From positions 1 through 24,313 of IMG/VR virus record IMGVR_UViG_3300023184_000504: a stretch of DNA of 24,313 nucleotides; one strand, written 5' to 3'. The notes below the pieces were generated by a model. That model saw only the letters and a list, made by a program, of their open reading frames with translations. It was not told where the DNA came from and made no database searches. Below are positions 14,661 to 22,514 of this stretch, one piece after another. Each line of letters opens with the position of its first letter. Positions within the stretch are counted from its first letter, which is position 1. A program made the position numbers and the translations under genes. The stretch is from a virus.

Positions 14661-15688
14661 TAGTCTGCTGCCTTCATGCAGGTAGTCTCTGCCAGCCGGC
14701 GCCAGTTAGCAGGGCTCAGCTGGCGCAGGTCTGCAATCTTCAGCGCCATGCGCAGGCTCATCTCACGCAGACGAGTCTGGTTGGTTTCCATGAACTCAAA
14801 GATGCTGTCTTGCGTCTCAGGCTCAAAGTCGTAGTCTGCGAACAGCACACCGTCTTTGGCGATCTGCTTGATACGCAGGATCTTGTCACGCATGGTGTCC
14901 AAGGTCAAGTCCAAGTAATGGCAACGACTCTGCAGAGCATCCAAGTGATCGCGCAGTTTCTGCGACTTCATCTTGTCAAACTTCAAGTTGGTGATGAAAA
15001 TCACACTGCCTTTGAAGTCGAAACTGTCTGGGATGCCTTCACGGCGCAGAGTGCTGGATTCACTCAACCAGGAGATCTTACGCTTCTTGCCAGAGTCCAA
15101 GGCACCTTTGAGCAAGTTCAGGGCCACGTCATCCACAAGGATGGAGTCACAGTCATCAAACACCAGCACACAATTCTCGTCAGAGTATTTGTACAAGGTC
15201 TGGTACAGGCCAATAGGCGTGGCTGAACCTTTGACAACCTCGGCTCGCAGTCGTTTGCCTGCCAGGCGATCAAACAGCGTGGCCTTTTCGATTTCTTGTT
15301 CCACACCGTAGGATTTACCCACACCAGGAGGGCCGCTGACAATCATTGCGCGGATGTCACCGCCAATGCATGCCTTTGACATTTCTGTAAGGATTTCAAA
15401 ACGCTCGCGGATACGAGTCATTGCTTCTTCTTCAGTTTCTGCAACTCGGGCAGAAACGCTGGGAGCAGGAGTATTCATTTCTACAGCATCACCATTGATC
15501 ATCTCGTAGTCAGAGATAGCATCCACTTTGATGCGGATAGTGGAAGGGCAGTTGGGAAAGGTACCATCATTTTGCACGGTCACATAGCCGCCTTTGGCAC
15601 CAGTTTGGAATCCGCTTACCAGTGTGAAGTTCTGGTTTTTTACGGCTTTGCCGCGGTACTCGCCGCGTACGATACGAATTGCACTCAT
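14660..15688 (-). CDS. AAA+ ATPase, 342 aa
   Basis: Single AAA+ module: Walker A GPPGVGKS (119-126), Walker B VLVFDDCD (174-181) and a sensor-1 strand VIFITNLKF (229-237), followed by a helical lid. The N-terminal ~90 residues look like a small beta domain (IRIVRGEYRGKAV, GGYVTVQNDG) and may bind a partner. It is not a recognisable gp44 clamp loader: it lacks the zinc finger and the SRC motif expected there. Its target is unknown. I start at the ATG at 15688 because AGGAG lies eight bases upstream (15697-15701); the frame extends ten codons further. It is read from tandem promoters and followed by two small hydrophobic genes and a terminator. Confidence 0.85.
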   Translation of the reverse strand: MSAIRIVRGEYRGKAVKNQNFTLVSGFQTGAKGGYVTVQNDGTFPNCPSTIRIKVDAISDYEMINGDAVEMNTPAPSVSARVAETEEEAMTRIRERFEILTEMSKACIGGDIRAMIVSGPPGVGKSYGVEQEIEKATLFDRLAGKRLRAEVVKGSATPIGLYQTLYKYSDENCVLVFDDCDSILVDDVALNLLKGALDSGKKRKISWLSESSTLRREGIPDSFDFKGSVIFITNLKFDKMKSQKLRDHLDALQSRCHYLDLTLDTMRDKILRIKQIAKDGVLFADYDFEPETQDSIFEFMETNQTRLREMSLRMALKIADLRQLSPANWRRLAETTCMKAAD

Positions 15689-15734
15689 TTGGTTGGCTCC
15701 TAGTGTGCGGTTGAACATTACTTACTAAGCTTCT

Positions 15735-15763
15735 ATTATAGCAAAATAGCCATTATTGGTCAA
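15735..15763 (-). promoter_or_regulatory. Sigma70-like promoter P1 of the AAA ATPase cassette
   Basis: On the minus strand TTGACC (15758-15763), a 17-bp spacer and a perfect TATAAT (15735-15740). The predicted start near 15728 gives a leader of about 40 nt that contains the AGGAG ribosome site, unlike the leaderless promoters elsewhere in the window. Confidence 0.8.
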
Positions 15764-15778
15764 CCTCTTTGTGCTGGG

Positions 15779-15848
15779 TTTTTTACCAACTTTTGTTGCG
15801 AAATTTGTGCTTATTTTGCGACTTTTTTCAGCAATTTTAGCGGTTTTT
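15779..15848 (-). promoter_or_regulatory. Phased A-tracts between P1 and P2, predicted intrinsically curved DNA
   Basis: Seven A/T tracts (15779-15784, 15791-15794, 15801-15806, 15814-15817, 15823-15828, 15135+700 i.e. 15835-15838, and 15844-15848) have centres about 9.5-12 bp apart, mean close to 10.75 bp. Tracts in phase with the helical turn bend DNA. The tract lies just upstream of P1, where curved DNA often stimulates RNA polymerase or is bound by nucleoid proteins. The 15719-15897 gap holds no gene, only P1, this tract and P2. Confidence 0.6.
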
Positions 15849-15862
15849 GCTATCATGTGCGT

Positions 15863-15891
15863 ATTGTAGCACAGCGGGAATTAATGGTCAA
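15863..15891 (-). promoter_or_regulatory. Sigma70-like promoter P2 of the AAA ATPase cassette
   Basis: On the minus strand TTGACC (15886-15891), a 17-bp spacer and TACAAT (15863-15868). The -35 context repeats that of P1: on the plus strand ATTATTGGTCAACC (P1) and ATTAATGGTCAACC (P2) agree at 13 of 14 positions. GGT-N2-ACC is a small dyad, so a shared regulator site is possible. P2 lies immediately after the glycosyltransferase stop at 15898. Confidence 0.7.
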
Positions 15892-15897
15892 CCGGGG

Positions 15898-16605
15898 TCA
15901 GCGCCATAATTGTGTGATCACAGGGTCAGACACTTGATGCGGTTTGGGCATGCCGTGGAATACCACTACCGCAGTATCCGGAGCGATCGTCACCCCAGTG
16001 CCAGGTGCCCGTGCTTGCCGACGTTGAAAATTGTATCCGCCATCCAAGCATTGCCATCTAAAACTTTGGAATAGCTTGTCTTCAAAAAATCTACGTTGAT
16101 TTATATTGATGGCTTTGGTAATGTAGTCCTGATCGCCTTGATTGTTTTTGGTCAGTTGGGCAATATCGCCTTGAGAGAACTGGTCCCATACATGAGAAAA
16201 ATTGCTCACATTCCACCACATGAAACTGCTGTTGAATACCGAATGGTGTGGATTTTGTAGATATCTAAAATCCCGTATGCCCCAGAAATAATTGGTGTCA
16301 TGATTTATTACCCAAGATAGATCACGAACCACAACTGTGTCTAGATCTAGGTACAGCAGATTACCTGAGTGATGTTCAGGATTGAACAACTGCATCTTGT
16401 ACCACCAGGATTTTTTTGGTCCAGCTATGCCCGGCCATTCGGTTAAGATGTGTTTGATCATGTGTGGAGGTACAGATCTATCATGCTCGGTATATACATG
16501 GAATCTTATGCCACTAGGCAATGCCCTGGTCAGCATGCTGTACAAATTTTCCACATAGCGCCAGTCGTAACCAGTGCTGTGTATCACACATGCACAATCA
16601 ATCAT
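15898..16605 (-). CDS. DxD glycosyltransferase (GT-A type), 235 aa
   Basis: MIDCACVIHSTGYDWRYVE at the start, then FHVYTE (35-40), KSWWYKMQLFNP (65-76) and YLDLDT (85-90). The D-x-D in YLDLDT is the metal/nucleotide-sugar site of GT-A enzymes such as family GT8. A C-terminal VVVFHGMPKPHQV supplies a typical His-Gly segment. Donor and acceptor are unknown. I start at the ATG at 16605 because it forms an ATGA overlap with the upstream gene and because the conserved part begins there; a start at 16638 would add eleven weakly supported residues. No terminator separates it from the AAA cassette promoters. Confidence 0.8.
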   Translation of the reverse strand: MIDCACVIHSTGYDWRYVENLYSMLTRALPSGIRFHVYTEHDRSVPPHMIKHILTEWPGIAGPKKSWWYKMQLFNPEHHSGNLLYLDLDTVVVRDLSWVINHDTNYFWGIRDFRYLQNPHHSVFNSSFMWWNVSNFSHVWDQFSQGDIAQLTKNNQGDQDYITKAININQRRFFEDKLFQSFRWQCLDGGYNFQRRQARAPGTGVTIAPDTAVVVFHGMPKPHQVSDPVITQLWR

Positions 16606-17453
16606 AGGTCCAGGGCTGGTGCGATTCTTTTTAGCCATTGGCCAGTTCTCAATTCTTCTACGGTATATTCAGTGTGACAGATCTCAATCAACCATTGACT
16701 TCTATCTATATCGTACGGTTTCTCTATATCAGCGAAGCTCACCGCCACTGGTGCTGCCAAGCTGGATTCATGCACTATGGGCCTAGTTCCAGATATGGCT
16801 GCTTGAGTGCCCGGTCCTGAGTTATGATTGACCACTGCATGGCAGGAGTAATCCATGTCAAATCCATCATAGGTATTGGGCACAGGCCGGGGTGTTTGTA
16901 TCTGTACCCCCGGTGGCAAATCAGGTAGATTCAGTCTGGACCGTGGATGAGGTCTTACCACGATAGGGCGATCAGTAACAGTTCTCAACTGTGAGATACT
17001 GTCCAATACCCAAGACTCTTGGCTGGCCAATCCGGCTACCTGCAAACTGCGTGCATGTTGTGCTGCTATCACTATGTGTGAGCCTGCTGTATTTGTTCCC
17101 AATGTTATGCCCAACTTGGCTGGGCGATCAGCATCAAGATCGTTTTTGTGCCCATAGTATCCTTGAGCGGTCACATGATTCACAGACACTTTCCAGGTAT
17201 GTCCTCGGTGTAACGCACCCACTTCTACAATGATCACTGGTCGATTGGTTTGGCGATAGTGTTCATACACTTGCTGATTGGCTCGCATGCGGCCATTCCA
17301 CAGCACAGACCAGATTATAGCAGCGTCAGTGTGCCAGGAGTTTTCCACAGTTTTTAGTCCGTTGGTTCGCAATGCATCCAACATGGCTGAGATCACTGGC
17401 GGACTGTTGTTGGCAGACTGGGCGGGAAAATAAGATAGGGTTTTTGTGCTCAC
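16602..17453 (-). CDS. GT-B-like glycosyltransferase/capsule-type protein, paralogue A, 283 aa
   Basis: One of four related proteins in the window. It shares with 21567-22514 the core TDRPIVVRPHP, an R-x-H-P motif typical of GT-B polymer transferases and capsule synthesis proteins. It also has a C-terminal block in which H-A-V-V-N-H-N-S leads to G-T-R-P-I, then D-I-E-K, then W-L-I-E-I and a final E-x-x-x-G. Residues 31-52 (about TVENSWHTDAAIIWSVLWNGR) form a likely Rossmann-type N-terminal core. No ATG opens the frame: I choose a GTG at 17451-17453, ten bases from the divergent gene, but a TTG at 17492 is also possible. The product presumably builds or extends a surface glycan. Confidence 0.68.
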   Translation of the reverse strand: MSTKTLSYFPAQSANNSPPVISAMLDALRTNGLKTVENSWHTDAAIIWSVLWNGRMRANQQVYEHYRQTNRPVIIVEVGALHRGHTWKVSVNHVTAQGYYGHKNDLDADRPAKLGITLGTNTAGSHIVIAAQHARSLQVAGLASQESWVLDSISQLRTVTDRPIVVRPHPRSRLNLPDLPPGVQIQTPRPVPNTYDGFDMDYSCHAVVNHNSGPGTQAAISGTRPIVHESSLAAPVAVSFADIEKPYDIDRSQWLIEICHTEYTVEELRTGQWLKRIAPALDL

Positions 17454-17459
17454 TAAATA
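17452..17459 (+). promoter_or_regulatory. Weak late-promoter-like box for the gene at 17464
   Basis: ACTAAATA has two mismatches to TATAAATA and lies four bases before the ATG at 17464. There is no ribosome site. It is supported only by its geometry, which matches the stronger boxes at 7603 and 24161. Confidence 0.35.
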
Positions 17460-17463
17460 TCTG

Positions 17464-18303
17464 ATGAAATACTGTGTAGTTACCACTTTCAATGCCGACG
17501 GCTACAAGAAATACGGTAAGCGAATGATCCAAACCTGGTTGGCCAATTGGCCAGAGCAGGCCACTCTCCTGGTATATGCTGAAAATTGTGCAGTGGATGA
17601 ATCTGCACCCAATCTACGAGTATTGGATTTGGAATTTGCCAGCCCGCAATTGGTTGCGTTCAAAAATCAATGGCGAGACGTTCCCAAAGCCAACGGCGAC
17701 ATCAGTGCCATTACCGGACTAAATCAGCGCAAAGATTCCAAGAAACAATTCAAATGGAATGCTGTGCGTTTCAGCCACAAAGTGTATGCCATATTCCATG
17801 CAGCAAAAAACTCTACCGCGGATTGGTTGATCTGGATGGATGCCGACATGGTATGTCACAGTCCTGTGGCCGAATCTGACTTGAGCCGACTGATACCTGC
17901 CCACACAGACCTATGCTACCTGGGGCGATCAGGCAAGTTTTCTGAGTGCGGATTGTATGCTATGAAACTGCGCACACCAGCCATGGATCAATTTCTGTCA
18001 GAGTTCCAACGTGTGTATGATCAAGCCGAAACAGGAATATTCCAACTGGCCGAATGGCACGACAGCTTTGTGTTTGATAGTGTGCGTGTGAGGATACCTG
18101 GTCTAGTGCAACACAATTGGAGCGAGTCATTGATTGACCTACGAGCCAGCAAGACCAACAGCGTAGGTGAAGGACACCCACTGATCAACACCGAATGGGG
18201 AGAATATCTAGATCATCTCAAAGGCAGTCGCAAGGACACAGGTCGTAGCGAACGTGCAGATCTCAAGATGCCACGGCGCAGCAGTTACTGGAAGAACGCA
18301 TGA
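17464..18303 (+). CDS. DxD glycosyltransferase (GT-A type), 279 aa
   Basis: MKYCVVTTFNADGYKKYGKRM opens a Rossmann-like fold. ADWLIWMDADMV (119-130) carries the D-A-D metal site of GT-A enzymes. FKWNAVRFSHKVYAIFHA (96-113) precedes it, as in phage and bacterial glycosyltransferases of this kind; a basic C-terminus ends the protein. The ATG at 17464 is preferred to an upstream GTG (17446) because the conserved start follows it and a late-type box lies just before. It leads a plus-strand operon through an ATGA overlap into the next gene, followed by four methyltransferases. Sugar and acceptor are unknown. Confidence 0.78.
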   Translation: MKYCVVTTFNADGYKKYGKRMIQTWLANWPEQATLLVYAENCAVDESAPNLRVLDLEFASPQLVAFKNQWRDVPKANGDISAITGLNQRKDSKKQFKWNAVRFSHKVYAIFHAAKNSTADWLIWMDADMVCHSPVAESDLSRLIPAHTDLCYLGRSGKFSECGLYAMKLRTPAMDQFLSEFQRVYDQAETGIFQLAEWHDSFVFDSVRVRIPGLVQHNWSESLIDLRASKTNSVGEGHPLINTEWGEYLDHLKGSRKDTGRSERADLKMPRRSSYWKNA

Positions 18304-19112
18304 GTTGGATCTGTCTAAGCAAAAACGGCGAGGACGAATACATTGATATGTTTGCTCGTGGTGCCGGCATGGAACCCACACCCTTGGAAACTTGGAACTA
18401 CGAGGACAGCACAGAGCCTTTGGTATTGCGTGGTATCATGAAACACAAGATAATCAAACGCTGCTGGCAGGACAAACGATTCTTCTGGTACATGGATTCA
18501 GGTTACTTGGGCAATAGACCCAGCATCAAAAATCCTTACGGTTGGAAGCATTGGCATCGCATAGTGCCCAACGATCTACAGCATGACATGATCGTACCTC
18601 GTCCCGCAGATAGACTGCAAAGATTAGAGCTGTACATGAGACCTTATCACCGCCACAGTCGTGACATATTGATCGTGGCACCCGACCACAAACCCTGTGC
18701 TTTCTATGGATTTGAATTGGAAGATTGGTTAAAAGACGTCACCAACGAATTGCAGATGTACACCGATCGTCCCATACGCATACGCGAACGTCCGGCCAGC
18801 AGGATGGATCGCAAAACCCAACGAGCCGAAGATTGGTTGGCAGATGTACATGCTGTGGTCACATTCAACAGTACCGCGGCCACTGAAGCCATCCTGGCAG
18901 GTGTGCCTGTGTTCACCACAGCACCATGCAATGCTGCCAACCCAATGAGCAATCACGATCTTTCCAAGATAGAAGAGCCGTGGTTTCCCTCGGATGATCA
19001 ACGCCATGCTTGGCTTTGCCATCTTGCATATGGACAGTTTCACATAGATGAATTCAAGAATGGTATGGCGTATCGCATACTGAAACAAACACAGGAGATG
19101 CTAAATGTATGA
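18300..19112 (+). CDS. GT-B-like glycosyltransferase/capsule-type protein, paralogue B, 270 aa
   Basis: Closest to the product of 22507-23475. Both contain the segment V-L-R-G-I-x-K-x-K (42-50 here), F-x-Y-x-D-x-G-Y-x-G-N (62-72), H-R-I-x-x-N-D-x-Q (86-94), then TDRPIRIRERPAS (155-167) and a C-terminal block FNSTAATEAILAGVPVF (189-205) with YGQF, E-F and G-x-A-x-R-I-L. The R-x-R-P replaces the R-x-H-P of paralogues A and C, so activity may differ. No signal peptide or membrane helix is seen. The start is coupled by ATGA to the glycosyltransferase before it. A transferase for a surface polymer is the best guess. Confidence 0.65.
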   Translation: MSWICLSKNGEDEYIDMFARGAGMEPTPLETWNYEDSTEPLVLRGIMKHKIIKRCWQDKRFFWYMDSGYLGNRPSIKNPYGWKHWHRIVPNDLQHDMIVPRPADRLQRLELYMRPYHRHSRDILIVAPDHKPCAFYGFELEDWLKDVTNELQMYTDRPIRIRERPASRMDRKTQRAEDWLADVHAVVTFNSTAATEAILAGVPVFTTAPCNAANPMSNHDLSKIEEPWFPSDDQRHAWLCHLAYGQFHIDEFKNGMAYRILKQTQEMLNV

Positions 19113-19755
19113 AGAACTAGGATGGTGGTTTCCAGACGCCGAAGATCATTTTCCGGCCATGCTGAAAAAGAATATCAGCAAAGGTGGGCCAGCAGAATAT
19201 CAGCAGCCAGTTCGACTGCGCAGTCTAGCCTATGTGAAGAAATTTGACGTGGCCTTGGACGTAGGAGCCAATGTGGGATTGTGGAGCAGAGACTTGGTTA
19301 AGAAATTTGGCAAGGTCATTGCATTTGAACCAGTGGGAATATTTAGAGACTGCTTGGAAAAGAATGTGACTGGGCCAAACTTCTTTATCAGCCCCATGGC
19401 CTTGGGTGATCATGATACCAAGGCACGCATGACCATCACAGAAGGCAACACCGGGCACACACACATAGATCCTGCCAGTATCGGGTCCGGCGATACCACA
19501 GTGGTCAAGCTGGACAATCTGGGCATCGATGATGTTGATTATATCAAGATGGACTGCGAAGGATTTGAGTATCGTGTGATACAAGGTGCAGAACAGACCA
19601 TCAAAAAATGCCGACCCGTGATCGTGGTAGAACAAAAACCACACGACATGTACAGCAAAGACTATGGACAATTTGCTGCTATCGAGTTGTTGGAATCATT
19701 CGGCATGGTCAAACTGGATCAGGTCAAAGACGACTGGATCATGGGATGGGCATAG
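19105..19755 (+). CDS. FkbM-family SAM methyltransferase, 216 aa
   Basis: VALDVGANVGLWSRDL (49-64) is the SAM-binding motif I, VIAFEPVG (71-78) is motif II with the acidic residue, and IDDVDYIKMDCEGFEYRVIQGA (141-162) is the characteristic FkbM motif. FkbM enzymes mostly O-methylate sugars or related small acceptors, which fits the adjacent glycosyltransferases. The ATG has a strong AGGAG seven bases upstream, inside the end of the previous gene (7-nt overlap). It overlaps the next gene by ten bases. Confidence 0.88.
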   Translation: MYEELGWWFPDAEDHFPAMLKKNISKGGPAEYQQPVRLRSLAYVKKFDVALDVGANVGLWSRDLVKKFGKVIAFEPVGIFRDCLEKNVTGPNFFISPMALGDHDTKARMTITEGNTGHTHIDPASIGSGDTTVVKLDNLGIDDVDYIKMDCEGFEYRVIQGAEQTIKKCRPVIVVEQKPHDMYSKDYGQFAAIELLESFGMVKLDQVKDDWIMGWA

Positions 19756-20372
19756 AAAATCCCGACAAAGGTGCTGCGGATTCTGCAGCCTGGGATCGCA
19801 AATGGTCTCATGAAAGATATGTGGCCAAACGTCGTGATAACTTTGAAACCGTTGATCGATACTTGAATCAACCTGTTGGTCGATTGTTGGACATAGGCTG
19901 TGGGTTTGCCTACGAAAGCCGTTGGTTCGGCGAGAAGTATGGCACGGAACTTTGGTTGCTGGATGGCGATGCTAGTGCCAATGCTACCAAACCCGAATCA
20001 GCCAGCTATGGCAATTGGAATACCACCAGCGACGAATTGAAATTCTATCACACCTTTGAATTTTTGGATGCCAAACTAAAAGAACTGGGCACAAAGAACT
20101 ATCATCTAGTGGATGCTAACAACATCCACATACCTGAAGATGTCAAATTTGACGTCATAACCAGTTGGCTCAGTTGCGGGCATCATTATCCAGTAAATAC
20201 CTACAAGGAGTTGATGCAGCGACATTCACATGCAAACACCAGGATCTTGTTGGACATACGATGCAAAGGCTCTGAAACCAATTTTGTCGGCGTGGATGGA
20301 TTTGAGATTGTTGATGTGATATCCAATGCAGGCGGCAAGAAAAGAGCAACCGTGGAGATAAGACTACTATGA
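19746..20372 (+). CDS. Class I SAM methyltransferase, 208 aa
   Basis: GRLLDIGCGFAYESRWF (45-61) is the SAM-binding loop. TELWLLDGDASA follows as motif II, and DVKFDVITSWLSCGHHYP is a likely motif IV/post-IV region. Domain boundaries suggest a Rossmann-like methyltransferase of the kind acting on sugars or small molecules. The ATG at 19746 lies within the last codons of the FkbM gene (10-nt overlap); the longer frame upstream is a shadow of that gene. It is coupled by ATGA to the next gene. Substrate unknown. Confidence 0.78.
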   Translation: MGIENPDKGAADSAAWDRKWSHERYVAKRRDNFETVDRYLNQPVGRLLDIGCGFAYESRWFGEKYGTELWLLDGDASANATKPESASYGNWNTTSDELKFYHTFEFLDAKLKELGTKNYHLVDANNIHIPEDVKFDVITSWLSCGHHYPVNTYKELMQRHSHANTRILLDIRCKGSETNFVGVDGFEIVDVISNAGGKKRATVEIRLL

Positions 20373-21040
20373 GTCCATACTACGAAGAATCTGTGCGGCT
20401 GGGCACTGAGTTCCAACGAAACAACAAGAACTGGGCCGGATATGATGTGGTCAAATACCAGAAACTCATCAAGGATCTAGTGGTTAGATACAATGCCAAG
20501 ACTGTATTGGATTATGGCTGTGGCAAAGGTTTGCAATACCAAGAAAAACTTCCGTACGGGCAACTACCCGGAGATCCAATACCATTGGAGGATTGGAAAA
20601 CATTTGACGAATATCTTGGTGTTACTGTGTATCCATATGATCCATGTGTAGAGGCACACAATCAACTGCCTGATCCTGAGATCAAGTTTGATGGTGTTAT
20701 CTGCACCCAGGTACTCAACAGCATACCCGATGATGACATGTCATGGGTGCGAGATCTGCTGCAACAACATTCAGCTAAATTTTGTTTTATTGGTGTGAAT
20801 TTCCAACGTGAAGCCAAGGGCAAAAAGACCATGTATGATCCTGAGTATTTTAGGCAACCAAGGACCAGAGAATTCTTTCGCAGTTACTACAACAACTGGA
20901 CTGGCAGCGATCTGTTTTGGTGGTGGAAGGATCGTCCTTACTACACTGCCTGGGCAGATGATCAATTATCCGGCACATGGCAAGATGTTCCTCTCGAGTT
21001 CGAGGGCAAATACAAATATATAGAGGTCAATCACAGATGA
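20369..21040 (+). CDS. Class I SAM methyltransferase, 223 aa
   Basis: KTVLDYGCGKGLQYQ (44-58) is the SAM-binding motif I. FDGVICTQVLNSIPDDD (residues ~108-124) matches the motif IV region with its acidic/hydrophobic pattern. The C-terminal half is rich in Tyr, Trp and Arg (FFRSYYNNWTG, FWWWKDRPYY). Proteins of this kind occur in several aquatic phages. It starts in an ATGA overlap and its own stop overlaps the next start (ATGA). Target unknown; a sugar or small acceptor fits the context. Confidence 0.78.
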   Translation: MSPYYEESVRLGTEFQRNNKNWAGYDVVKYQKLIKDLVVRYNAKTVLDYGCGKGLQYQEKLPYGQLPGDPIPLEDWKTFDEYLGVTVYPYDPCVEAHNQLPDPEIKFDGVICTQVLNSIPDDDMSWVRDLLQQHSAKFCFIGVNFQREAKGKKTMYDPEYFRQPRTREFFRSYYNNWTGSDLFWWWKDRPYYTAWADDQLSGTWQDVPLEFEGKYKYIEVNHR

Positions 21041-21597
21041 TAATCAATCAAGACTACAAAGATCAATTGGCCGCTATGCACGGTCAAGGTAGGTTCAGAC
21101 GAGGTAGCAAAATGCTATCTACCATAAATCCATTCCTTCGACAGTATCAACCAACCAGCGTGTTGGATTTTGGATGCGGGCACGGCGAACTCATCCGGAG
21201 TATTGCAGAAGCATATCCAGGCACCGTGGTAGGCGGGTACGACCCTGGGTCAGCCACTCACAGCGAAATGCCAGAAGAGACTTTTGATTGTGTGGTCAGT
21301 GCAGATGTGTTTGAGCACATTGAGCCCGAACACTTAGATCAAACATTGCAGTTGATCGGCCAAAAGATGCAGCGTGTGGGTTGGTTCCGTATCGCTTGCT
21401 ACCCAGCTAAAAAAGTATTGCTAGATGGTCGCAATGCACACCTCATAGTGGAACAACCTGACTGGTGGCGAGAAAAATTGTTGAAAAACATGTCCATCCA
21501 AATAGTGCATGAAGATATCAGCGTGTTTGACAAGAGCTACAAATGGCCACATGTCAAAGGCTGTAACTATGACGTGACTGTGCTGCGAGTCAAGTAA
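21037..21597 (+). CDS. Class I SAM methyltransferase, 186 aa
   Basis: TSVLDFGCGHGELIRSIAEAYPG (40-62) is motif I; VVGGYDPGS follows as motif II, and ETFDCVVSADVFEHIEPEH (about 80-98) is motif IV. This is the layout of Methyltransf_11-type enzymes. I start at the ATG at 21037, which overlaps the upstream stop; a start at 20977 would only add shadow sequence. It is the last gene of the plus cluster, and its final 31 bases overlap the converging gene on the other strand, so the two transcripts share complementary 3' ends. Confidence 0.8.
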   Translation: MIINQDYKDQLAAMHGQGRFRRGSKMLSTINPFLRQYQPTSVLDFGCGHGELIRSIAEAYPGTVVGGYDPGSATHSEMPEETFDCVVSADVFEHIEPEHLDQTLQLIGQKMQRVGWFRIACYPAKKVLLDGRNAHLIVEQPDWWREKLLKNMSIQIVHEDISVFDKSYKWPHVKGCNYDVTVLRVK

Positions 21598-22514
21598 GGC
21601 AAGAACTTCTGATAGATGCGGCCTTCTTTGGCATCTTCATCGCTCCAGTGAGCCGCTGCTAGATCATAGATCCATTGTTGTCGTCCGTATTGTTCCGGCG
21701 ATTCAATCTTGGAAATGTCTTTGTTGGCCACTGCCCAACTCACACAGCTGGCGTCATCGGCAAATATGGGTATGCCAGCGCAGGCCGCTGCCACTGACGC
21801 ACTACTGTTGAAGAATACCGCGGCATGTGCTCGTTGAAGATTGTCAGTGAGCCTTGTGGTCAATGGCTCTAACACCTGCACCCCCAACTGTGTTTGATAA
21901 TGCCTGGTTTTAAACTGTAAAAAATCTGTGGGCTTGTAGGCCCCAGGGTGTGGCCGTACCATGATGGTACGATCTGTGTATCGCCTGATCTCTGAGATCT
22001 TTTGTTGCAGCCACACCAATGGATCTAGAGCTTTCATGGCAAATCCGCCGTCTCGCTGCATACAGATCAGTATGTGTCCGCCAGGGTTGGATTGCGGTGG
22101 TTCCAATGAGATGCCCAAGGCATGACTGATTTCGTGCCACTTGGTGCTGTCGCTGTTGTGATTGGCATATTCAGCTCGATCATAAAACGGTCCGTCAAGA
22201 CTGTATCTCAAGTAACTGCTGGCATTATCTAGATACTTCCAGCAACTGGCATCGATGCACATGGTATGGAATCCATGACGTTGTTGCTGTGAGATGATTT
22301 CTTTTCTCAATGCTATGTTTGGACCACCGGTATTGGTAGTAGCCCATCCCAACATCACAGCCAGGCGGCTGGGCGTGTATCGGTGTGCGGTTTCAACTGT
22401 CACGCTGTGCCCTAGTTTTCGTACTCCGGCGGCAAAACTTTCCAGACATTGTGTTTTCCTAATGTGCTTTTGGAAGTTGGCCACACTGGAGATATAGACT
22501 ACAACATCAACCAT
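21567..22514 (-). CDS. GT-B-like glycosyltransferase/capsule-type protein, paralogue C, 315 aa
   Basis: The N-terminus MVDVVVYISSVANFQKHIRK... is a plausible Rossmann-type opening. TDRTIMVRPHPGAY contains the R-x-H-P motif shared with paralogue A at 16602-17453; AHAAVFFNSSASVAAACAGIPIF is the later nucleotide-binding-like block, then D-I-S-K-I-E and WIYDLAAAHW. The Arg/His of R-x-H-P and the later Ser are the likely catalytic or phosphate-binding residues by analogy with capsule-synthesis GT-B proteins. It overlaps paralogue D by 8 nt and ends overlapping the plus-strand methyltransferase. Role in a surface glycan is inferred from neighbours. Confidence 0.7.
   Translation of the reverse strand: MVDVVVYISSVANFQKHIRKTQCLESFAAGVRKLGHSVTVETAHRYTPSRLAVMLGWATTNTGGPNIALRKEIISQQQRHGFHTMCIDASCWKYLDNASSYLRYSLDGPFYDRAEYANHNSDSTKWHEISHALGISLEPPQSNPGGHILICMQRDGGFAMKALDPLVWLQQKISEIRRYTDRTIMVRPHPGAYKPTDFLQFKTRHYQTQLGVQVLEPLTTRLTDNLQRAHAAVFFNSSASVAAACAGIPIFADDASCVSWAVANKDISKIESPEQYGRQQWIYDLAAAHWSDEDAKEGRIYQKFLPYLTRSTVTS

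Noticed and set aside
14810-15226. 138-aa plus-strand frame opposite the AAA ATPase
   Set aside because: Antisense to Walker A and B of a clear AAA+ gene; no promoter or ribosome site of its own.
14660-15688. Clamp-loader large subunit gp44
   Set aside because: It is AAA+, but lacks the SRC motif and other clamp-loader features, and has a separate N-terminal beta domain.
16602-17492. Start at a TTG at 17490-17492 for paralogue A
   Set aside because: This would place the start 29 bases inside the divergent gene at 17464, and the added residues show no similarity to the other copies. The GTG at 17451-17453 is preferred, though without a ribosome site.
19225-19671. 148-aa minus-strand frame opposite the FkbM gene
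   Set aside because: Antisense to the FkbM motifs; no independent evidence of coding.
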